Shown here: positions 35,617 to 44,374 of the stretch, piece by piece | Numbering within the stretch: the first letter of the stretch is position 1 | How the letters are laid out: each line of letters starts with the position of its first letter | Source: Caulobacter sp. S45 | GTDB taxonomy: Bacteria; Pseudomonadota; Alphaproteobacteria; Caulobacterales; Caulobacteraceae | Direction of reading: 5' to 3' | DNA: 64,000 nucleotides | Assembly: GCF_009765965.1 (NCBI RefSeq) | Contig: NZ_LMUL01000014.1 | Span: 520,815-584,814 of the forward strand | Made by a program: the position numbers and the translations under genes | Notes under the pieces: model-generated | What the model was told of the DNA's origin: nothing | What the model saw: the letters and a program-made list of their open reading frames with translations, nothing else | Database searches by the model: none

Positions 35617-37196
35617 TCATCCTTGTGAACCCACGCGCCACGCGCCCGTCGAACCGGCGCTTTCCCTTGTCGGTGATGGCGATCGGCGCCGCCCTGCCGG
35701 ACGACGTCAGCTGGGAGATCGTCGACGGCAACCTGCCCAATATCGACGTGCTGGCCACGATCATCGGCCATGTCGAGCGGCAGGCGGCCGGGAACGATCC
35801 CGTCCGCGCCGTCGCCATGACCGTCATGCCCGGCCCGCAACTGGTCAGCGCCGTACCGCTGGCCAAGGGTGTGAAGCTAAGGTTTCCGGACCTGCCGATC
35901 ATCTGGGGCGGCAACTTCGGCAGCCTCTATACGGACGCGGTGCTGAATGCGCCCTATGTCGACTGGGTCGTGCGGGGGCAAGGCGAGCACACGTTCTTGG
36001 AACTGCTCGAAGCGATCGACGGCCGACGCGATCCGAAGACCATCGCGGGCCTCGCCTTCCGCCAACCGGACGGCTCGAACTGGATCGGAAAGGAGCGCAT
36101 CTGGAAGAGTCCGGACGAGCTACCGGCGCCGCCCTACCACAAGATCGATGTGGACCAGTACCTGCAGCCCACCGTGCTTGGTCGGCGGTCGGGCGTCTAC
36201 CAAGCCTCGATCGGCTGCCCCTACGGCTGCAATTTCTGCGGAGTGATCAGCGTCTTCGGCCGGCGTGAAAAGGTGCAGGGGCCCGAGCGCACCGCCGAAC
36301 ATCTCGCCTTCCTGGTCCGCAACCACGGCATGGACTCGGTCCACTTCTACGACAACAATTTCTTCCTGAACGAGCCCCACGCGCGCGAGGTGGCCGCACG
36401 CATGAAGCCGCTGGGCCTACGCTGGTGGTGCGAGGCGCGGGTCGACGCCCTGAACCGCTTCTCCGACGCGACGTGGCGCGCGTTGCGCGAAGCGGGCCTG
36501 ACCATGGTGTTCTGCGGCGCCGAGTCCGGTTCGAACGAAGTGCTGGCGAAAATGAACAAGGGGATCACCACCGACCAGATCGTAGCCGCGGCCGCCAAGA
36601 CTCGCGAACACGGCATCATCCCGGAGTTCTCGTTCGTCTTCGGCGATCCTGATGAGCCGGAACTGCAACTTGAGAACACCCTCGCCTTCATCCGCCAACT
36701 AAAAGCGGTGAACCCGGCGATGGAGCTGATCAGCTATTTCTACACGCCCACCCCGCAGCGGCAGAGCACCTACGGCGACGTCGACGCCAACGAGGGCACG
36801 CCCGACTCCCTTGAAGAGTGGATCAAGCCCGAGTGGGTGGCTTGGATGACCCACGAAAATCCCCGCCTGCCCTGGTTCGAACAGAAGCTCAAGGCACGGG
36901 CCGAGGACTTCGAACTGATCCTCAAGAGCCGCTTTCCCTCGGTGCACGACCGCCAGACCCGCGGCTGGGGCAAGCTGTTGGGCCAAGCGGCCGCCTGGCG
37001 GCGCTGGGAACAGGGGAACTACGACGACCCGCGGCTTCTGCGCCGCATCCGCAAGCTAGCCCGCATCGTCCCCGACGACACCCAGGCCTACGGTCACCTA
37101 CGCCCGTCGGCGTCAGCGAAAGCACAACGGGCGCCGGGTGAGCGGTCTCATTGGCTGACCCTGCCCCTGATGAGGCGCCAGGCCCGCTCTTCGTAG
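35613..37196 (+). CDS. B12-binding-domain radical SAM protein
   Basis: About 527 residues. The N-terminal Rossmann domain (IILVNPRATRPSNRRFPLSVMAIGAAL) is followed by a radical SAM core with GCPYGCNFCG (cysteines about 201, 205, 208), WCEARVDAL and VFCGAESGSNEVLAKMNKG. The start is taken as TTG 35613, in the TTGA overlap with the upstream gene; TTG 35595 is the alternative. The last 49 bases overlap the 3' end of the oppositely oriented nucleotidyltransferase gene. It differs clearly from the paralogue at 32598, so the two probably modify different positions. Confidence 0.87.
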   Translation: MIILVNPRATRPSNRRFPLSVMAIGAALPDDVSWEIVDGNLPNIDVLATIIGHVERQAAGNDPVRAVAMTVMPGPQLVSAVPLAKGVKLRFPDLPIIWGGNFGSLYTDAVLNAPYVDWVVRGQGEHTFLELLEAIDGRRDPKTIAGLAFRQPDGSNWIGKERIWKSPDELPAPPYHKIDVDQYLQPTVLGRRSGVYQASIGCPYGCNFCGVISVFGRREKVQGPERTAEHLAFLVRNHGMDSVHFYDNNFFLNEPHAREVAARMKPLGLRWWCEARVDALNRFSDATWRALREAGLTMVFCGAESGSNEVLAKMNKGITTDQIVAAAAKTREHGIIPEFSFVFGDPDEPELQLENTLAFIRQLKAVNPAMELISYFYTPTPQRQSTYGDVDANEGTPDSLEEWIKPEWVAWMTHENPRLPWFEQKLKARAEDFELILKSRFPSVHDRQTRGWGKLLGQAAAWRRWEQGNYDDPRLLRRIRKLARIVPDDTQAYGHLRPSASAKAQRAPGERSHWLTLPLMRRQARSS

Positions 37197-38392
37197 ATTC
37201 TGCGGAATTCCGGCCAGGACCGGTCGGCGGGGAAGAGGTCGCGGGCCAGCAGGCGCAGGCGTCCTCGCCAGCCGACCGCCCACATGAAGTGCTCCGCCAT
37301 CGAGTTGCGGTCGATCCGCTGAGCCGTCGCCGGGGTCAGCTGCTTCAAGGCGCTTCGCACCGCCCAAGGCGCGCGGGCCGCGCAGAGCTCGAGGATTTCC
37401 TTCGGCACCGTGGCGGGCGCCAGGCTTTCCGCCACGCGCAGCGCGGGATAGGCGTAGCCGATCGCCCCCGTCTTGGCGCCGATATCGACGAACGCATCCC
37501 AGGACAATTTCCCGGCCGCGAGATCCTGGCGGATCACCAGCACGAGCTCGACCTGCCGCAGCAGGGTCAGGTTCTGCCACCCGGCCCCGGCATGGGTGGC
37601 CAAATGCAGGAGCAGCAGCGGTTGATCCAAGACGCTGGCCCGGGGATCGGCCAGCCATCGGCCGCCGCTCGCCATGGGATGGATCAGGTCGAGCCCGGCC
37701 AACGGCGTGCCCCAGCCTGCGGAGATGTTCAGCGAGCTGTGCAGATCTATCGACCAGGGATCTTCGGCATGGACATAGGTGAGCGAGCGGGGTGTCTGTT
37801 CGCTGGCGGATGGCGACCAGCAGCTCTCCCATTGGCTGCGCCCCATGAAGCTGAGGCCGTAGCCTTCCATCGCAGCTTCGGCCTTGGACACGTCTTCGGC
37901 GGCGACGAGGAGGTCGATATCGGACGCCGGGCGCGCGCCCGGTTCCGGAAAGTAGCTCCAGCCCGTGTGTGCGCCCTTTAGGACGAGCGCCTGGACGCCT
38001 TGGTCGGATAGTCGCCCGACGATCTCGACGGCCGTCTGCGTCATGCTGCTGGCGCGCAAGCGATTGTGAGCCAGATGTCGCGCCAGCGTGACCGCGATGG
38101 CGGGACTGGTCTGCAGCCTGCCCTGTTCGAGCCAGAGGCCGAGAAGCGGCCCCACACCTGAGGTGTAGGCTGCAAGCCCGATGGCCTGCGGGTCGCCCTC
38201 CAGCCGCACGCGCGGCGCGTCGGCGAGCAGGATGCGGATCACGCGTTGGATTCCCGTCAGGGCCGAGCGCCAGGCTTCGATCGACACATCCGGCCATAAC
38301 CAGGTTGGGCGGCCCTGGCGCCGGGCCCAGAGGACGCGTCGGCGCATCTCTTCAGGAGAGATTTCTGGATCGGCGTCCCGTGTCTCTGCCAT
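37148..38392 (-). CDS. NTP_transf_5 family nucleotidyltransferase
   Basis: 414 residues. VLKGAHTGW followed by ARPASDIDLLVAAEDV (about 140-168) is the signature of the uncharacterised nucleotidyltransferase family, with the paired aspartates DID. An alpha-helical region makes up the rest. Members appear next to HprK-related kinases and in RiPP or polysaccharide clusters, so the HprK-like gene at 31613 is a probable functional partner although separated by four genes. Target (protein, peptide or sugar) unknown. Confidence 0.82.
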   Translation of the reverse strand: MAETRDADPEISPEEMRRRVLWARRQGRPTWLWPDVSIEAWRSALTGIQRVIRILLADAPRVRLEGDPQAIGLAAYTSGVGPLLGLWLEQGRLQTSPAIAVTLARHLAHNRLRASSMTQTAVEIVGRLSDQGVQALVLKGAHTGWSYFPEPGARPASDIDLLVAAEDVSKAEAAMEGYGLSFMGRSQWESCWSPSASEQTPRSLTYVHAEDPWSIDLHSSLNISAGWGTPLAGLDLIHPMASGGRWLADPRASVLDQPLLLLHLATHAGAGWQNLTLLRQVELVLVIRQDLAAGKLSWDAFVDIGAKTGAIGYAYPALRVAESLAPATVPKEILELCAARAPWAVRSALKQLTPATAQRIDRNSMAEHFMWAVGWRGRLRLLARDLFPADRSWPEFRRIYEERAWRLIRGRVSQ

Positions 38393-38493
38393 CCACCGAC
38401 CCTTCGTCGCCCAACCTCAACACTTCCTTTGTTCCCCTTCGCCGGTGAATCGTTCGAACCGAAGGTGTACGGCGGCGGCCGATTGAACTTTTC

Positions 38494-39888
38494 ATGCAGT
38501 CGCGGCGACCTACCTCGCACGTCCAGCCATCCAAACCCCATGAGTGCATGGCCTCTGTCTCGAGCTCGCCCGACCGCTGGAGAGGAAGGCCTTCGGCGCC
38601 CAGCCCCAGCCGTGTCCCGCCGGAGGCGCCGCGCTCGGCCGACTTGCCAGCGCGCACCCAGCGGGTCCTTCTCGGCCTGTGCGTCGCCCTGGCGGTCAGC
38701 ACGCCGCTGTGCCTGTATCTCGGCGTGCGGGGCTTCGCGCCGGTCGCTGGCATAGTCGGCCTGCTCTGCCTGCCGTTGGCCCGCCCCACACGCGAAGACG
38801 TCAGCGGCATACTCATCCTGGCGGCGCTGGTGATCTGGGCGGCGATCAGCATCGCTTGGTCGCCGGCCTCCAATCTCCGCGTGTTCAACAGCGCCAAGGC
38901 GTTCAGCCACTTCACCATCGGGCACATGGCGCTCCTGCTCGTCTTGTGCCCCGCCCTGATCACAGGATTGAGGCGGCTGGACGAGCGTTCGGCCCGCAAG
39001 GCCTTGAGCTGGATCGCCTACGGCGTCCTGGCTGCGACGCCTGTGGTGGTCGGGGAAGGGCTCACCGGGATCAAGCTCTATCCCCTCCTACTCGCCCTCA
39101 CCCATCAGCAGGTCCGGCTCGACCGGCTCATCGCCGACCTGGCCCAGGGCGGCTACGTCGTCGCCGTGGTGGCTTGGCCGCTCGGTGTGGCGCTTATGCG
39201 CCAGGGCCGGCCACGCCTCGCCCTGGTGCTGATGGCCTTTGCCCCGCTCTCCATGCTGGTCCTGCGGGGCGTCGCGCCCACCTTGGCGCTGGGGGTCGGG
39301 CTCGGGAGTTTCCTGCTCGTGCTTCGGCTGGGACCGCGAGGGGCCGGCGTCCTCGCCCTTCTGACGGCGGCCTATCTGCTGGCTGTTCCCGGGGTCATGC
39401 TGGCCGTAGACCATCTGCAGCTCTACGCCCAGTTCAAGACGGCGCTGCCGCCGTCGTGGTCGGATCGCCTGCGCATCTGGAGCTTTGTCGCCGAGCAGCT
39501 CGCCGGGACCTTCCCGCGCGGGGCGGGTCTGGACGCCAGTCGCACCTTCCCCGGGCTCATCCCCCTGCACCCGCACAGCGCGCCTCTGCAGGTGTGGTAC
39601 GAACTCGGGCTGCCCGGCGCGATGCTCGAGATCTGCTTCTGGCTATGGCTGTGGCGGCGTATCAGCGATTGCGCGCGGCGAGACCGGCTCTATGGGGCCA
39701 CGGCCGCGGCCACCGCGATGGCCTATCTGAGCATCAACGCCGTCAGCTTCGGCCAGTGGCAGGCGTGGTGGCTGGCGGTAGGCGGCTTGGCCACGGCCCT
39801 CTGCGTGCTGCTTGGCAAGACCCTCGTCCCGACGGAGGGTGCGGAAGGATCGCCCTTGCGGACACGCTCCGGCGGGTCACGGCGATGA
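38494..39888 (+). CDS. O-antigen ligase / Wzy_C family membrane protein
   Basis: Up to 464 residues with about ten membrane helices. The large periplasmic loop has RLRIWSFVAEQLAG, GAGLDASRT and HPHSAPLQVWYELGLPG, the conserved Arg and His region of WaaL/Wzy_C proteins. It attaches or polymerises undecaprenyl-linked glycan. The start is uncertain: ATG 38494 gives a long non-hydrophobic leader, ATG 38548 a shorter one; neither has a good ribosome-binding site. It is the second polymerase/ligase-like gene in the locus, after 23197. It overlaps the SPASM gene by ATGA. Confidence 0.83.
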   Translation: MQSRRPTSHVQPSKPHECMASVSSSPDRWRGRPSAPSPSRVPPEAPRSADLPARTQRVLLGLCVALAVSTPLCLYLGVRGFAPVAGIVGLLCLPLARPTREDVSGILILAALVIWAAISIAWSPASNLRVFNSAKAFSHFTIGHMALLLVLCPALITGLRRLDERSARKALSWIAYGVLAATPVVVGEGLTGIKLYPLLLALTHQQVRLDRLIADLAQGGYVVAVVAWPLGVALMRQGRPRLALVLMAFAPLSMLVLRGVAPTLALGVGLGSFLLVLRLGPRGAGVLALLTAAYLLAVPGVMLAVDHLQLYAQFKTALPPSWSDRLRIWSFVAEQLAGTFPRGAGLDASRTFPGLIPLHPHSAPLQVWYELGLPGAMLEICFWLWLWRRISDCARRDRLYGATAAATAMAYLSINAVSFGQWQAWWLAVGGLATALCVLLGKTLVPTEGAEGSPLRTRSGGSRR

Positions 39889-40997
39889 AGCGTCCGGCGC
39901 ACCCCCGTCTGCGCGCGCTCAACGAACGGCTATTTCCAGACCGGCTTCTGTTTGGGCCTACGCACATCGTTCTAGGGGTCAACAACTTCTGCAATCTGCA
40001 CTGCGTCATGTGCGACGTCGGCACAGGAAATAGCGAAACGAATTTCGGCGCCAACCTAGTCGGGGCCAAGACGCGATCGATGCCGATCGAGCTGTTCCGC
40101 CATGTCGTGGACGAGATGGCCGCCTTCTGCCCAACCGCGCACCTGGGCTTCGCCTTTACCGAGCCCCTGGCCTGGCGGCCGATCGGCGAGGCGCTCGCCA
40201 TGGCGCGGGAACGCGGCCTGCAGTCGTCGGTGACGACCAACGGCCTGCTCTTGACCCGCCATCTCGAAGACCTCGCCCACGGTCAGTGCCGCAATCTCGC
40301 CGTATCGCTCGATGGCCCCGAGGCCGTGCATGACCAGATCCGCCGGCATTCGGGCTCTTATGCCCGGGCCGTCGCCGGCATCGAGGCGCTGGCGATGAAA
40401 CCCGGCGCGCCGGATATCTCGGTCTATTGCACGATCACGGAGCTGAACGTCGGGTCGTTACGGCCATTCCTGCGGGAGATGAGCCGCCTGCCTCTGAAGC
40501 GGGTCGGTCTCTTGCACAACAATTTCGTCACGGCGGACCAGGCCGAACGACACAATGCGCAGTATGCACACGCGCTGCACGCCACCGCGTCCAATGTATT
40601 CCTGACCGATCCTGGCAAGATCGAACTGGAGCTGCTGGCGGAGGAGCTGCAGGAGATCGAGCGGGAGGTCTATCCCTTCCCGGTCCTCATCCAGCCCGGC
40701 CTGACGAGCGTGGCAGCGCTGGAAACCTATTACCGGCGACCTGAAGTTCCTGTCGGCCGCACCTGCCATGACGCCTCACGGATCTTGATGATCGATCCCG
40801 ACGGCGAGGCGATCCCGGTTCATGGCCGCTGCTTCCGCTTTCCGATCGGCAACATCCGCCAGCAGAGCCTGGCCTCGATCTGGAACCACGAACACCTTGG
40901 CGAGCTCCGGCGCACCTTGCGCCAGGCGGGCGGGCTGCTGCCCGCGTGTAGCCGATGCTGCAGCGGATTTGGCGGCGTCCCGCGCCAGGCGCTCTAG
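39885..40997 (+). CDS. Radical SAM/SPASM domain protein
   Basis: 370 residues. The 4Fe-4S motif NNFCNLHCVMCDVG (cysteines at about 35, 39, 42) lies in a radical SAM core, with NLAVSLDGPEAVHDQIR. The C-terminal SPASM-like region has several cysteines (RTCHDASR, PVHGRCFRF, CSRCCSGFGGVPR). SPASM enzymes mature peptides or modify carrier-bound sugars and cofactors. No obvious precursor peptide gene is adjacent. It is coupled to the ligase-like gene upstream, which argues for a role in surface-glycan modification. Confidence 0.88.
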   Translation: MKRPAHPRLRALNERLFPDRLLFGPTHIVLGVNNFCNLHCVMCDVGTGNSETNFGANLVGAKTRSMPIELFRHVVDEMAAFCPTAHLGFAFTEPLAWRPIGEALAMARERGLQSSVTTNGLLLTRHLEDLAHGQCRNLAVSLDGPEAVHDQIRRHSGSYARAVAGIEALAMKPGAPDISVYCTITELNVGSLRPFLREMSRLPLKRVGLLHNNFVTADQAERHNAQYAHALHATASNVFLTDPGKIELELLAEELQEIEREVYPFPVLIQPGLTSVAALETYYRRPEVPVGRTCHDASRILMIDPDGEAIPVHGRCFRFPIGNIRQQSLASIWNHEHLGELRRTLRQAGGLLPACSRCCSGFGGVPRQAL

Positions 40998-41072
40998 CCT
41001 CCGCGGCTTCCCGTCGAAGACGGTCGCCCCACGCCAGGTCCCGGGCAGATACGACACGGCTGAAATCCGCTG

Positions 41073-41106
41073 CAGGCGATGAACGGGGCGTTCCGTTCAT
41101 CGCCTG
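41073..41106. terminator. Bidirectional hairpin between convergent radical SAM and porin genes
   Basis: Perfect 14-bp arms CAGGCGATGAACGG / CCGTTCATCGCCTG with a 6-base loop (GGCGTT), between stops at 40997 (+) and 41123 (-). Position suggests a shared terminator. The core CGATGAACGG is also in the inverted repeat at 14262-14317. Confidence 0.65.
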
Positions 41107-41122
41107 AGGGCGGATGGGTCGG

Positions 41123-42637
41123 TCAGATCCTGTAGCGGAGCGAGAACTGGAACACGGTTTGGCTCTCAAAGGGCGAGGCCAGGTCGCCGAGGGTCACTCG
41201 GTTGTCGCGATCGCTTTCGACGTTCATGGCCTCGGCCAGGAAGGTCAGGTTGCGCGTCAGGTTTATGCGCGCGGCGGCCGTCAGCGCCCAGCCATTCTCG
41301 CCGCTGCCCGGCGGCATCTCGCTACCGTGCTCCTGGGTGGCGAACGTCTCGGCGCGGCCGGTGACGGACCACGGTCCGAGCTTCTGCGTAATCAGCACAT
41401 AGGCTGACTGGTAGTTGGTGTGGACCCAGGGTTCCCCGTCCGTGTCGGCGCCCATGATGGTCGAGCCGGCCATTCCTTGCGCCAGAAGCTTGGTGGTGGG
41501 CGTGAGATCGGCGTTCAGGCCGACGTTCCAGAACCGGGTGCGCCAGCCCCATTGCAAGTCGGACTGGAAAACCTGCGGATTGCCACGGTTGTCGTAGTAG
41601 AACACCGACAGGCCGAACGGCCAGGGAGGGGCCCAGGCGGCTCGGGCGTACCAGCCTGGATTATGGTCGACATTGTCCGTCGACTCCGTCGCGTTCTGCT
41701 GGGCCCGGTCCAAGAAAGGGGATCGGTTCGGTAGGGGGAAGTCGGACGTGGCGGTGGCCTTGAGGGTGTCGAGCGCCCATCCTCGGAACGACAGCAGGGT
41801 TCCTGCCGTATCGTTGAATTCGAACACGGCCGCGGTGGTGGTGAAGTTTTGGTCGCCGAGGGCGAAGCGCAGGGTCGGCTCGATACCGACCACCTTCACT
41901 TCCTCGCCGACCCAGGTGTTGATGGCGGACGGCGTGATGGTGTTCACTACGCTCCAGGCGCCGCCCGTCGTGTGTTCGAGCGAGATTTCCGGCCACATCA
42001 GACCCGCGCGGAGCTGGAAACCGACCGGACCGGTCTGGGGCGGCAGGTAGTTGAGGAATGCCTCCATCAGGTCCATGCGGTTTTCGTGGTGGTTCTGCCA
42101 GGCCCACGAGATGTTGGCGCTCAGCGAGTCGGTGAAGCGCGGTTCGTAAACCACATCCGCCTCGTTGAGCGAGAGCTGAGCCCCATAACCGCCCTTGGAA
42201 TTGCCCTGGAACTCGGTCTTGCCTTCGCCGCGGCTGAGCCATGACGGCTGCCCATTGGCGACGACCAGCCGCTCGTCGAACAGCGCCCAGAGGCTGTTCG
42301 TCGACAGCAGATCCATATGCTCGTTCACGAAGGGGTTGTTGATGTTCGTGAACGGCAGCTTCGCCGTCGGCGTGGACGCCTGCTGATCCGAGGGCGGGCT
42401 CTGATGGGCCTCCGTCGGCTGGGCTGGGGCCGGACCCGGTTGCGGGGCCGGCGGCTGATCCGCGGCCGGGGCTGGCTGCGGCGCGGCGGCCTGATCGGCG
42501 GCTGCGCCTTGCGCCGGCACCGGGGTTTCCTGCGCCTGCGCAGTCGAGCCTGCGCAGAGCCAGCCCATGGCAAGGGTCAGGGCGAGACCGCTCGCCGCGC
42601 CGCTCAGGGCGGTGGAAGGGTTCAATCTTGAGCTCAT
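41123..42637 (-). CDS. Putative outer-membrane beta-barrel porin
   Basis: 504 residues: signal peptide (ALTLAMGWLCAGSTAQA-Q), a Pro/Ala/Gln-rich low-complexity linker (about 40-85), then a predicted beta-barrel with alternating hydrophobic residues and many aromatic-ended strands, finishing with FSLRYRI as expected for outer-membrane insertion. The ATG at 42637 overlaps the stop of the upstream amidohydrolase gene, so it is the last gene of a three-gene operon. Not similar to a named porin that I recognise; it may pass the substrate of the amidohydrolase. Confidence 0.75.
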   Translation of the reverse strand: MSSRLNPSTALSGAASGLALTLAMGWLCAGSTAQAQETPVPAQGAAADQAAAPQPAPAADQPPAPQPGPAPAQPTEAHQSPPSDQQASTPTAKLPFTNINNPFVNEHMDLLSTNSLWALFDERLVVANGQPSWLSRGEGKTEFQGNSKGGYGAQLSLNEADVVYEPRFTDSLSANISWAWQNHHENRMDLMEAFLNYLPPQTGPVGFQLRAGLMWPEISLEHTTGGAWSVVNTITPSAINTWVGEEVKVVGIEPTLRFALGDQNFTTTAAVFEFNDTAGTLLSFRGWALDTLKATATSDFPLPNRSPFLDRAQQNATESTDNVDHNPGWYARAAWAPPWPFGLSVFYYDNRGNPQVFQSDLQWGWRTRFWNVGLNADLTPTTKLLAQGMAGSTIMGADTDGEPWVHTNYQSAYVLITQKLGPWSVTGRAETFATQEHGSEMPPGSGENGWALTAAARINLTRNLTFLAEAMNVESDRDNRVTLGDLASPFESQTVFQFSLRYRI

Positions 42638-43695
42638 GGGACCGGCCTTGTGAGTGTTGAGCCAACGGGAAATGGGTTCGTCCAGCGGGTGACGGGGCCA
42701 ACCCGCATCTCCTCGCCACGCGACGAGATCGGGCCGAGGGCGGCGGCGACGTCGGCTCGGGCGACGCGCGGAACGCCCCCGACCAGCACGAGCGCCACGT
42801 GCTCCGTCCGAGCCTCCAGCAGGGGCTTGGTCAGGAGAACAAGGTCGGCCGGGGCGCCGGGCGCGAGCGTCGGTATGGCGACACCAAGACGCCGCGCCGC
42901 CGTGGCGCCGACCGCGTCCTCGAGCCGTGCGTCGCTGAGGACGCCGAGGCTGCGCGCGCAGCGGATTTCGTCCAACAGGTCGCCCGCGCCGGTGAGGCGC
43001 GAGTCGCTGCCCAGCAGCACATCGACACCTTCGCAAAGGAGCGGCTCGCCCGCGGTCCGGCCGAACAGGAACAGGTTCGAACTGGGGCACCAGACGAGGG
43101 CCGCGCCCGACCGGCGAAAACAGGCCGCGCCCGCCTCGTCCATGCCCAGACCATGCACGGCGATCAGCCGATCGTTCAGCAGGCCGAGTTCGGCCAGCCG
43201 TCGCACTTCGTCCGCCGTGACGCCATCGATCCCCTCGGACAAGTGAAGGCAGAAGAGGCCGTCGTCGCGCAGCTCCCCGAGGTCCGAGGACATCGACACG
43301 GAGTCAGCGTTGCGTATCCTGAGCACGCGCAGTGGAAAGTCCTGCTCGAACTCCGTTTCCCAGGCGTCGTGGTGGACCACGGAGGTCACGCCCGCGAACA
43401 GGTTCTTCCAGGCCCCGACCTCCAGCGCCTCCCGGCGCGGTCGCTGGCGACGCGCCGCTATGTGGTCCCGATAGCGGCCTTGGATATCCAACGCCCATTG
43501 AGGAGCGTTCTGGTAGGGCGGCCGGCCGAGGCGGCCGTAGTGGTTGCGGTGCAGGTGGTCGTGGGCGTTGATCAGGCCCGGCCGGACCTCGGCGTCGGGC
43601 ATGTTGAGCACCACGTCGAAGCGATCGCCGGCCGCGACGATCTCGCCGCCGGCCACGGCGACGGAACAGTTGCCGGCGTTGATCAAGAGCCGCAC
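42634..43695 (-). CDS. Amidohydrolase family protein
   Basis: 353 residues, a metal-dependent TIM-barrel hydrolase. NAHDHLHRNHYG supplies the HxH pair; HHDAWE, HLSEG and HGLGMDEAG supply further His ligands; GSDSRLTG supplies the Asp. The pattern is close to the cytosine/guanine/SAH deaminase branch. The start is GTG at 43695, just after the TGA of the upstream methyltransferase gene (TGAGGTG). Substrate unknown. Because the gene is next to a radical-SAM-rich cluster, a nucleoside by-product is one speculative option. Confidence 0.8.
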   Translation of the reverse strand: MRLLINAGNCSVAVAGGEIVAAGDRFDVVLNMPDAEVRPGLINAHDHLHRNHYGRLGRPPYQNAPQWALDIQGRYRDHIAARRQRPRREALEVGAWKNLFAGVTSVVHHDAWETEFEQDFPLRVLRIRNADSVSMSSDLGELRDDGLFCLHLSEGIDGVTADEVRRLAELGLLNDRLIAVHGLGMDEAGAACFRRSGAALVWCPSSNLFLFGRTAGEPLLCEGVDVLLGSDSRLTGAGDLLDEIRCARSLGVLSDARLEDAVGATAARRLGVAIPTLAPGAPADLVLLTKPLLEARTEHVALVLVGGVPRVARADVAAALGPISSRGEEMRVGPVTRWTNPFPVGSTLTRPVP

Positions 43696-43696
43696 C

Positions 43697-44374
43697 TCAG
43701 CCCTCTCGCCGGAACGCGAGGGCGAGGACCACGGGCAGGCCGACGTGCTCGCGGTATTGCGCCAGACGGTCGGCCCGCTCGTAGAACTCACGGACATCGG
43801 GGCCCACGCAGCCCTCACGGAGGGCGTCCAGGCGCAGGCCCACGGCGCCGGCCGCCGCAAGGTGGCTCTGCAACGTATGTACGTAGTGCTCGATCTCGTG
43901 CACCTGGCCGTTGGCGCGGAAACTGCGGCGGTGGCCGGCGGCCTGGGCCTCGGGGTGGAAATCGGTGACCACGACCAGCCCACCGTGGTCGACGACGCGG
44001 CCAAGCTCAGCGTAGGCCTGCTCGATTTCCCGCAGATGGCCGACGACCAGGCGACACCAGACGACATCGAAGGCGCGATCCGGCAGCGGCAAGGCGCGCA
44101 CGTCGCCCTGGAGCGTCCTTAAGCCCGGGCGATCGATGTCGAGGCCGACGCCGGCCTGCAGCATCTCGGGGCTGAGATCGACGCCCACCGTCCGGGCCGC
44201 CCCGGTGTCGCGCAGCCGGCGTCCTTCGCCGCACCCGGCGTCGAGCAAGCGGGCCGTCGAGAGGTCGGGCGTCAGCTCCCCCACGAGCGCCGCGTCGATC
44301 GACGAGATCGCCGTCTCGGCGGCATAGGTGGGCGCCCACAGCCGGTACGCCTCGCGGACGCCGAGCGCGGTCAC
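43697..44374 (-). CDS. Class I SAM-dependent methyltransferase (BioC/UbiE-like)
   Basis: 225 residues. AYRLWAPTYAAETAISSID at the N-terminus, motif I LLDAGCGEGRRLRD, VGVDLSPEMLQAG, FDVVWCRLVVGHL and ELGRVVDHGGLVVVTDFHPEA. The N-terminal sequence resembles BioC, but no biotin gene is near. First gene of the methyltransferase-amidohydrolase-porin operon. Confidence 0.82.
   Translation of the reverse strand: MTALGVREAYRLWAPTYAAETAISSIDAALVGELTPDLSTARLLDAGCGEGRRLRDTGAARTVGVDLSPEMLQAGVGLDIDRPGLRTLQGDVRALPLPDRAFDVVWCRLVVGHLREIEQAYAELGRVVDHGGLVVVTDFHPEAQAAGHRRSFRANGQVHEIEHYVHTLQSHLAAAGAVGLRLDALREGCVGPDVREFYERADRLAQYREHVGLPVVLALAFRREG

Noticed and set aside
31613-38392. Lasso-peptide cluster
   Set aside because: HprK-like and NTP_transf_5 genes are present, but there is no asparagine-synthetase-like cyclase, transglutaminase-like protease or precursor peptide.
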